NCBI GenBank assembly: GCA_033439265.1
Contig: JAVTVX010000002.1
Span: 9,646,174 to 9,710,173 of the forward strand
DNA: 64,000 nt
Reading direction: 5' to 3'
DNA from: Dillenia suffruticosa
Lineage: Eukaryota; Streptophyta; Magnoliopsida; Dilleniales; Dilleniaceae
Made by a program: the position numbers and the translations under genes. The notes beneath the pieces are model-generated. The model worked only from the letters and a program-made list of their open reading frames with translations. It ran no database searches and was not told where the DNA came from. Every line of letters begins with the position of its first letter. The stretch's first letter is position 1. This document shows positions 57,180 to 64,000 of the stretch, one piece after another.

Positions 57180-60100
57180 ATGGCCACAATTTCCGCTTCC
57201 CACTTTGTATCAAGAGCCTCCTCCTCCTCCAACGTCTCTGAACTTAAAGGACCGTTGCCTCAGGTTGGTCTCCGGAACCAAACCATGACCCACGCAGGCC
57301 TGAGAGCATTGAACAAGTTGGACATGCTCCGCCTGAAAAAGACCACGTTCAAAGCCATTGCAAAGCAAGCCAGCAGAAAAGATAACAACTTGCCATCCGG
57401 GACCATCACATGTGGACACGGAATGAAGTTGGTCTTTGTAGCTGCTGAGGTCGGTCCTTGGAGCAAAACCGGTGGTCTTGGTGATGTTCTTGGAGGGCTC
57501 CCACCTGCCATGGCCGTAAAGTCTTAATTCCCTTTCTCCTGTTTCTAACCAACTTGATCAATATATATAAGTTTGGATGTCTTCTTGTCCAGGCAAATGG
57601 GCATCGTGTTATGACTGTGTCTCCACGCTATGATCAATACAGAGATGCTTGGGATACTAGTGTACTAGTTGAGGTAAAATTGCTTTCTTGTGCTTTTGAG
57701 GTCAGCATTCCTGTGTTCTCCTAACCATATCAACCACAAGTGCTTGTATGTGTAGCCTAAGGTTCTCTACCTTGCAGCTTAAGGTTGGGGATAGAATTGA
57801 AACAATTCGTTTTTTCCACTGCTGCAAACGAGGAGTTGATCGTGTCTTCGTGGATCATCCCATGTTCCTTGAAAAGGTTAATTACTCTTGCCTTACTCTT
57901 GATTTATCTCTTTGTTGGCTTCTATGCCCTGGCAATATGGCATACAGATTTTTAACATCTACTTCATGTTTTGGAAATATTAAAGGTATGGGGAAAAACC
58001 GGATCCAAGATCTATGGTCCTCGTGCCGGAGAGGATTACAAGGATAACCAGCTGCGGTTTAGTCTGTTGTGCCTGGTAAATGATATTCTATTCCATGCTG
58101 TTTTCTGCGCTGTCTACAAATTAATTGTCCTGGAGTTGCATTGGGATGGAAGCTGAAGGAACATGATACTATCATGGCCCAAGATGATTGATGGTGTTTG
58201 TCATAGTTATTGTAAACCGGGCATCGTGACATTTATAAAGTTAATCTACAAAATCATCTTGTTGTACGCGCTATTGTACATAACAGATGGCTAAGCATGT
58301 TTGCCTTACCATTAAAGAACTGCAAATGGAATAAAATATTTTTAGTAGTCTATTGAAGCTAATGGCACAGTAACAAAAGGTATTATGTGGTGTGATTTGC
58401 TCTAAGCTGCAAAGTTTTGTTGTTGCTTTGCAATGCTTAACAAATTGTAGTCTATAATTATCCATCAGTTCCTAAAGGAGTCCTAATTTTGTCAGGGATG
58501 ATTGTAATTATCACCTGATGATGCCTGGGTTTTGTTATTATTTACACTTTACCTGATGTTTATTCTTATTGCTTTTAGGCGGCGTTGGAGGCACCAAGAG
58601 TTTTGAACCTGAACAGTGGCAAACACTTCTCTGGACCATATGGTATGGTTGCATTTCGAGTGTCTTGATGTTACCGTTTCCAATCAAGAAATTTATCCAT
58701 AGGGGCACCTTCACCGTGCAGGAGAGGATGTTGTTTTCATTGCCAATGACTGGCACACTGCACTTATTCCATGCTACCTTAAATCCATCTATCAACCCAT
58801 GGGAATCTACAGAAATGCAAAGGTAGGGTCTTTTCTGATTTTGCTTGATTGTGCTTTGTTCGATCTGTGATCAACCATTAGAAAATATTTTCCTTTATTA
58901 TGCTGCCAGGTTGCTTTCTGCATTCACAACATTGCCTATCAAGGAAGATTTGCCTTTGCTGACTTCCGGCTCCTCAATCTGCCAGATGAATTCAAAGGTT
59001 CTTTTGATTTCATTGATGGGTAAGATTTCAACAGAGTTTCCCTTTTTCGGTCCCTTGCGGCCTTTCCACATGAACTGGATCTAGATAACGCATCCCTTAG
59101 TTCCCATAACAAGGTCTGGATGATCTCATTTTCCAGATATGACAAGCCCATGAAGGGAAGGAAAATAAACTGGATGAAGGCTGGAATTTTAGAGTCTGAC
59201 CGGGTATTGACTGTGAGCCCATACTATGCTCAGGAACTTGTTTCTGGCATTGAAAGAGGTGTGGAACTAGATAATTTCATAAGAAAGACTGGCATTAGTG
59301 GCATTGTGAATGGCATGGATGTCCAAGAGTGGAACCCAGCTATAGACAAATACATTGATGTCAAATATGATGCCACAACTGTAAGAACCCCTAGGCTACA
59401 GATTAGTAATTCTGTTATTGAAGATATATGCAACTGAAATTTTCTTGCTTATCAGGTGATGTATGCCAAGCCTATCTTGAAAGAAGCACTTCAAGCAGAG
59501 CTTGGACTTCCTGTGGACAGAAACATCCCACTTATTGGTTTCATTGGAAGACTAGAAGAACAGAAAGGTTCTGATATTCTGGCTGCAGCAATTTCAAAAT
59601 TCATTGGATTGGCGGTTCAGATTGTGATCCTTGTGAGTATCAAGTCACATGGGAATTCCTAGTCTTTGTTTGCTGCTGCAACAGTTCTTCTAAACAATAT
59701 GTGCTCAATTTACCAGGGAACTGGCAAGAAGTTCATGGAGAAGCAGATTGAACAACTAGAGGAAAAATATCCTGACAAGGCTAGAGGTGTTGCAAAATTC
59801 AATGTTCCACTGGCCCATATGATCATTGCTGGTGCCGACTACGTGTTGATTCCCAGTAGGTTTGAGCCCTGTGGTCTCATCCAACTGCATGCCATGCGAT
59901 ATGGAACGGTAGGGACTGTAAAGTTTGATCTGACATCAACAGATATAATTCTCTCCTGTAGCAAACTAATCATGTGCTCCTACTTGTTTCAGGTGCCCAT
60001 TGTTGCCTCAACTGGTGGACTTGTTGACACTGTCGAGGAAGGATTCACTGGGTTCCAGATGGGAGCGTTCAATGTTGAAGTAGATTTCTTTCTTTCTTCT

Positions 60101-60645
60101 TGCATATCAATATATCCTCTCTTTTTGGCTGGGTAAACATCCTGTTGCTTCCTTTGAAGAAGGAAAAATCTTACTAGTGTTCTCTATTGGCAGTGTGAAA
60201 CTGTTGATCCTGCCGATGTGACTGCAATAGCAACAACTGTTCAGAGAGCTCTTGCAACATATGACACCCCTGCCTTGAAGGAAATGATCCAAAATTGCAT
60301 GGCTCAAGATCTTTCCTGGAAGGTAAGTGCAACATTAGGCTTCCACTAAGCTTTTGTTCTTGCTTGTGGTAACTTAAAGCTATCACCTGCTATCATCCAT
60401 AATTCGTAAACAAATACCATTTCGTAACTTGAAATATTGTGAGCATACGATAAAAACCAAATCAAACCACAAGCTTTCTCGAGCAAAGTGTTAATAAAAG
60501 AGGTGCTGGTTTGTGAACTGTGGTGCAGGGACCAGCTAAGAAATGGGAACACATGCTGCTGAGCCTAGGGGTTGTTGGTTGTGAGCCTGGAATTGAAGGA
60601 GAGGAAATTGCTCCACTTGCCAAGGAAAACGTTGCCACACCCTGA
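57180..60645 (+). CDS. GBSSI: Granule-bound starch synthase I, plastid
   Basis: This enzyme adds glucose from ADP-glucose to growing chains on starch granules and makes amylose. Thirteen coding exons: 57180-57515, 57593-57673, 57778-57876, 57986-58075, 58579-58642, 58722-58822, 58910-59019, 59137-59380, 59456-59632, 59717-59908, 59993-60079, 60194-60322, 60529-60645. The introns are GT-AG. The 1827 bp frame is open and gives 608 residues, normal for the family. Residues 1 to about 77 are a Ser/Ala/Lys-rich transit peptide. The ADP-glucose site KTGGL is at residues 96-100 (glycosyltransferase family 5 N-lobe). The C-lobe motif STGGL is at 504-508 (family 1 domain). The protein ends [15 protein letters not shown], the GBSSI tail. 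The start codon is the first ATG after the leader intron. Two unusual residues are noted under findings. No damaging mutation is visible, so the gene should be functional. Confidence 0.97.
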
Positions 60646-61020
60646 AGTGGACACTAGTTTGTTGTCCATTACTAGTATTTGACCCTCATGGTGGGCTGAT
60701 GATGGTGGTAATCTAGCTTGTGCCATATCAGAGCCGTAGCTACCAACGGCAATTAGCTGTTCTTTCTATTCCAGATTCATGTTTGATGAGCTACATAGAT
60801 GGTGAAAGACCGATGAGATAAATATTTCGAAAGGAATATCATGTGCAGCTTCTGCTTGGTCTTTATATATGGATGGGCTGGGGACGAATAAAGGAAAAGA
60901 CCAGAGCTAAATTAACGGTTTCCTATCTACTCTAAATACTCCTTATCTATGGAGCTGGAGATGGACTTTTTCTTGTGTTCCCTTTTTTATCTTTGTATGA
61001 TGGCATAGGCGTGGTATGCA

Positions 61021-61030
61021 AATAAATAAA
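61021..61030 (+). terminator. Candidate poly-A signal of GBSS
   Basis: AATAAATAAA lies about 380 bases after the stop codon. A 3' untranslated region of this length is plausible for the gene. Confidence 0.4.
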
Positions 61031-62427
61031 GTGAAAGGATTAATTTGCTAATATGTTTTTCTCCTCCTGAGTGCTCTTTTCCTTAGATGGAAAATCCTGT
61101 CCTCCTGCTCATGTTCATATATGGACGGGTGCTTTTTTCTCAGAGAACTTTTCCACTTGCGCTTTTGGCAAGGATTTCTCAACGAAACATATTTCTTAAC
61201 GAAACATATTTCTTCTGCTTTTTCTCAATTCATAATCCAAAGTCTGCAGGCTGCTCGTTCAGAGTGGATCGAATTAAGCAGGCACTAGCGAAGAGGGCAG
61301 CACGAGTGCCCTCTTATCTTTGATCGGGTCTGGAAACTGCGCGACAATTGTGAAAAACCAACAAGCAGTGCCGTTGCAAAGCTTAAGACTACCATGTCTA
61401 TTTTCCCAAAAAAAAAAAAAAAAAAGAACCTAAGTGTATCAGAAAAATAAAAATGATACTAAAATAATTGATGGTTTTTTTTTTTTTTGTGTAAATTATT
61501 GAATGTTCAGAGAAGCTATTATTTTTAAGGGAAACTTTACTTTTATGGAAGAAATGCTTATATAGATAATACAAATTTTTGGGTTAAAAATAAAAAGCAA
61601 TTCAATTGCCAACTAATGCTTTGCAAATCATTCGGAGCACTCTTAAATTAACGCAATTCCTTATGTAGAAGCGAGTTAGAAATTATTTATTTATCGTAAT
61701 TTAGTAAGAGATTAGTTGATTTAAAATTTTTTTATACAATTATTAAATATATTAGAACCGGGAACAAAATCTGAAGTTCATTATTATCAAAATTAAACTT
61801 TATTTCTTTTATATGTGAGTGAAATAATAAACAATAAAAAAAATTAAAAAGGCCAGACCAGAATTTAATCCTAGTAGGGCCGGGCTGGGGCCTCCTGGAC
61901 CTGGACGTGTGGGGGCTTTACCATAGAGACCTCACATGGGATGGGAGAAGTGAGCCTGGGTGGTTCGTGAGACCTAAGGTTCTTTTCACTCTCATTTCAT
62001 CCTCACTTTTGATTAATTTATTGTTTTGTTACACTCGCACACTCCCATCTGATTCTTTTTGTTGTTAATAAGAATGTTGTGAGACAGACAGGGACGGCCT
62101 CAATTATTCGAGTCCCTCGCTCAATGATAAGGGTGGGTAAGGCTAATATTAGTAGAAAAAGTGGAAAGGAACCTAACTAATAAAGAATGATGTATAGTCG
62201 CGATGGTAAAAATATCGGGGGAGAATAAAGGGGCCCACGAGGACAGGACAGGACTCGTGTTAACAAAATAGTGGCGTCTTCCCGCTACAAAATTCGCATT
62301 GAGGGACACCTAACCTATATATGGGGCATCCCATCTGTCCAATTTTTGTCCATTTGCTAAACCCCACCCCCCCACCCACGCGCAGAGGGTAACATGTTAT
62401 CTTCCTTATTTTCTGAACCATTTTTTT

Positions 62428-62432
<5 letters not shown>
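61031..62432. other. Intergenic DNA between GBSS and the glucanase gene
   Basis: A 17 bp direct duplication (AACGAAACATATTTCTT) occurs at about 61182-61215. No gene is recognised. The short frame at 61087-61323 shows no known motif. Confidence 0.5.

Positions 62433-62461
<29 letters not shown>
62433..62461. repeat. (CT)n microsatellite upstream of the glucanase gene
   Basis: About 14 CT units, roughly 280 bases before the start codon. Confidence 0.9.
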
Positions 62462-62464
<3 letters not shown>

Positions 62465-62741
62465 CCTCTAAAAGTAGTAGTGGCGTTCTTCAATTTACGG
62501 ATCTTTACCATTCGCAGTTGCGTGCCACCTCCACCAATTAAACCCTCCCAACAAAATCACCTCCATCTCTACCTGCACCTCACCCCCATCCCTCTTCCCT
62601 CTTTTGTTTCTTGGTGGATACTCTCTATCCCACCGTCTCCTCGAGTTGCATTACTGCTCTGTTTTTGAGTTTCAAGTTTCAATATACCCCCCGGGGCTTC
62701 CCCACATCTTCAACTCTTTAGGCAATAAAATCCATTAGAAG

Positions 62742-64000
62742 ATGGAGCAGCTTAGATTTTGCAGTTTTCTCTTCACGATTGCCCTTTCAGGTACTTTCAC
62801 TTTTTCTCCTCTCCCTCTCAAAAACCCTATCTATTAACTCTTTACTACTATAACTAACCCCTTGCCCTTGCCTTTCCCTCCCACCAAATGAAAGTAAATA
62901 ATGTTGGTTGCTTCTTCTACTTCTAGGGTCTATATATCCGGCGGCATTGGTTGGTTCCATTGGCATAAACTACGGTCAGATTGCCAACAATCTACCATCC
63001 CCTGACAATGTAGTTCCCCTGGTGAAATCTATCGGCGTGACCAAGCTGAAACTCTACGATGCCGACCCTGTCGTGCTCCGCGCCTTCGCCAACACCGGCG
63101 TCGAGTTCATCGTCGGCCTCGGCAACGAGTACCTCTCCAAGATGAGAGATCCCGACAGCGCGGAGGCCTGGGTCAAATCAAAAGTCCGGCCCTTCTTGCC
63201 CGCCACCGAAATCACCTGCATCACCATCGGCAACGAAGTCCTCACCTTCAACGACTCCTCTCTCAGCCAAAGCCTCCTTCCCGCTATGCAGAGCGTCCAC
63301 ATCGCCCTCGTTAACCTCGGCCTGGACAAGCAAGTCAGCGTCACCACTGCTCACTCTCTCTCCACTCTCGAGACCTCCTATCCCCCCTCCGCCGGAGCAT
63401 TCCGCCGAGATCTGACCGTCTACCTCTCTCCCATATTGGCCTTCTTGACCAAAGTCAACTCTCCCTTCCTCATCAATGCCTATCCTTACTTCGCCTACAA
63501 GGCCAATCCCAAACAAGTGCCACTAGATTTCGTCCTATTTCAGGCGAATCAAGGAGTTGTAGATCCGCTTTCCAACCTTCACTACGACAACATGTTGTTC
63601 GCTCAGATTGACGCCGTTTACTCTGCTCTCGCCGGGCTCGGCTACAAGAAGCTCCCAGTGCAGATCTCCGAGACAGGTTGGCCGTCCAAGGGTGACGCCA
63701 ACGAAGCCGGAGCGACGCCGGATAATGCGAAGAAGTACAACGGGAACCTGATCAAGCTGGTAACGCAGAAGAAAGGAACGCCGATGAGACCGTCGTCGGA
63801 TCTCAACATTTATGTGTTCGCAATGTTCAACGAGAACATGAAGCCTGGACCTACGTCGGAGAGGAATTACGGCTTGTTCAAGCCCGACGGATCACCTGCG
63901 TATGCTCTTGGGATCGATGGGGTAAGCAACAACACGAGCTCAGGGACAGGGAATAGTGATGATGGTGGGAACAATTCTGATGCTCAGCCGACTCCGTCGA
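62742..64000 (+). CDS. Glucan endo-1,3-beta-glucosidase (GH17), 5' part, cut by window edge
   Basis: This secreted enzyme cleaves beta-1,3-glucan (callose). Exon 1 is 62742-62790. A 136 bp GT-AG intron follows, and exon 2 runs from 62927 past the window end. About 374 residues are visible. MEQLRFCSFLFTIALS and the following residues form a signal peptide, and the mature domain starts at about SIGINYGQIANNLPSP. The GH17 acid/base is E120 (ITIGNEVL), and the nucleophile is E265 (VQISETGWPSKGD). NIYVFAMFNENMKPGPTSER and NYGLFKPDGSPAYAL close the catalytic domain. After about residue 340 the sequence is rich in S, N, G, D and P. This suggests a linker before a carbohydrate-binding X8 domain or a GPI-anchor tail, both outside the window. 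It resembles the glucanase 11/14-type subfamily more than the pathogenesis-related ones. No damage is seen. Confidence 0.93.

Noticed and set aside
63054-63516. Minus-strand frames opposite the glucanase exon
   Set aside because: They mirror the GC-rich third positions of the GH17 exon and have no family signature.
1-64000. CRISPR arrays, bacterial operons or phage genes
   Set aside because: The window is clearly plant nuclear DNA. The direct repeats seen have no uniform repeat-spacer structure.

Overview
This is nuclear DNA from a flowering plant. Host genes are split by GT-AG introns and include a plastid pyruvate dehydrogenase subunit and a starch synthase with transit peptides. They sit between degenerate plant-type Gypsy, Copia and LINE retroelements. 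The host genes look like those of a non-grass angiosperm (eudicot or early-diverging lineage). I cannot name the species.

Layout. 1-12241: a Tat-type Gypsy element on the minus strand (element T1), running off the left edge and carrying gag and protease but no polymerase; its 5' LTR is split by a minus-strand Copia element (5050-11914, duplication GTTTC). 12762-15535 (-): complete plastid pyruvate dehydrogenase E1-alpha gene, three coding exons. 16304-26929 (+): Tat element T2, interrupted in its RNase H region by a Tekay/Del-like Gypsy element (18961-23922, duplication GAATA). 27866-31360: solo LTR of the same long-LTR family. 34241-40838 (+): Tat element T3 with two matching ~690 bp LTRs. 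41398-41979 (+): small two-exon gene for a 69-residue protein. About 43303-46539 (+): a second Copia element lacking reverse transcriptase. 47616-53547 (+): nearly full-length L1-type LINE with poly-A tail and an 11-base target duplication. 57180-60645 (+): complete granule-bound starch synthase gene, 13 coding exons plus a leader intron. 62742-64000 (+): start of a GH17 beta-1,3-glucanase gene, cut by the window edge.

The host genes are not an operon. Two of them touch plastid carbon metabolism: PDH E1-alpha feeds fatty-acid synthesis with acetyl-CoA, and GBSS makes amylose. The glucanase acts on cell-wall callose. Well over half of the window is retroelement.

The most unusual signal is the organisation of the three Tat-type elements. 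T2 and T3 go straight from primer-binding site to protease and have no gag. T1 has gag and protease, no polymerase, and an opposite-strand coiled-coil ORF. All three share the primer-binding site and carry unrelated ~60 bp tandem repeats near the 3' end. This suggests a split, mutually dependent element family. All copies visible here are dead, so it remains an inference.
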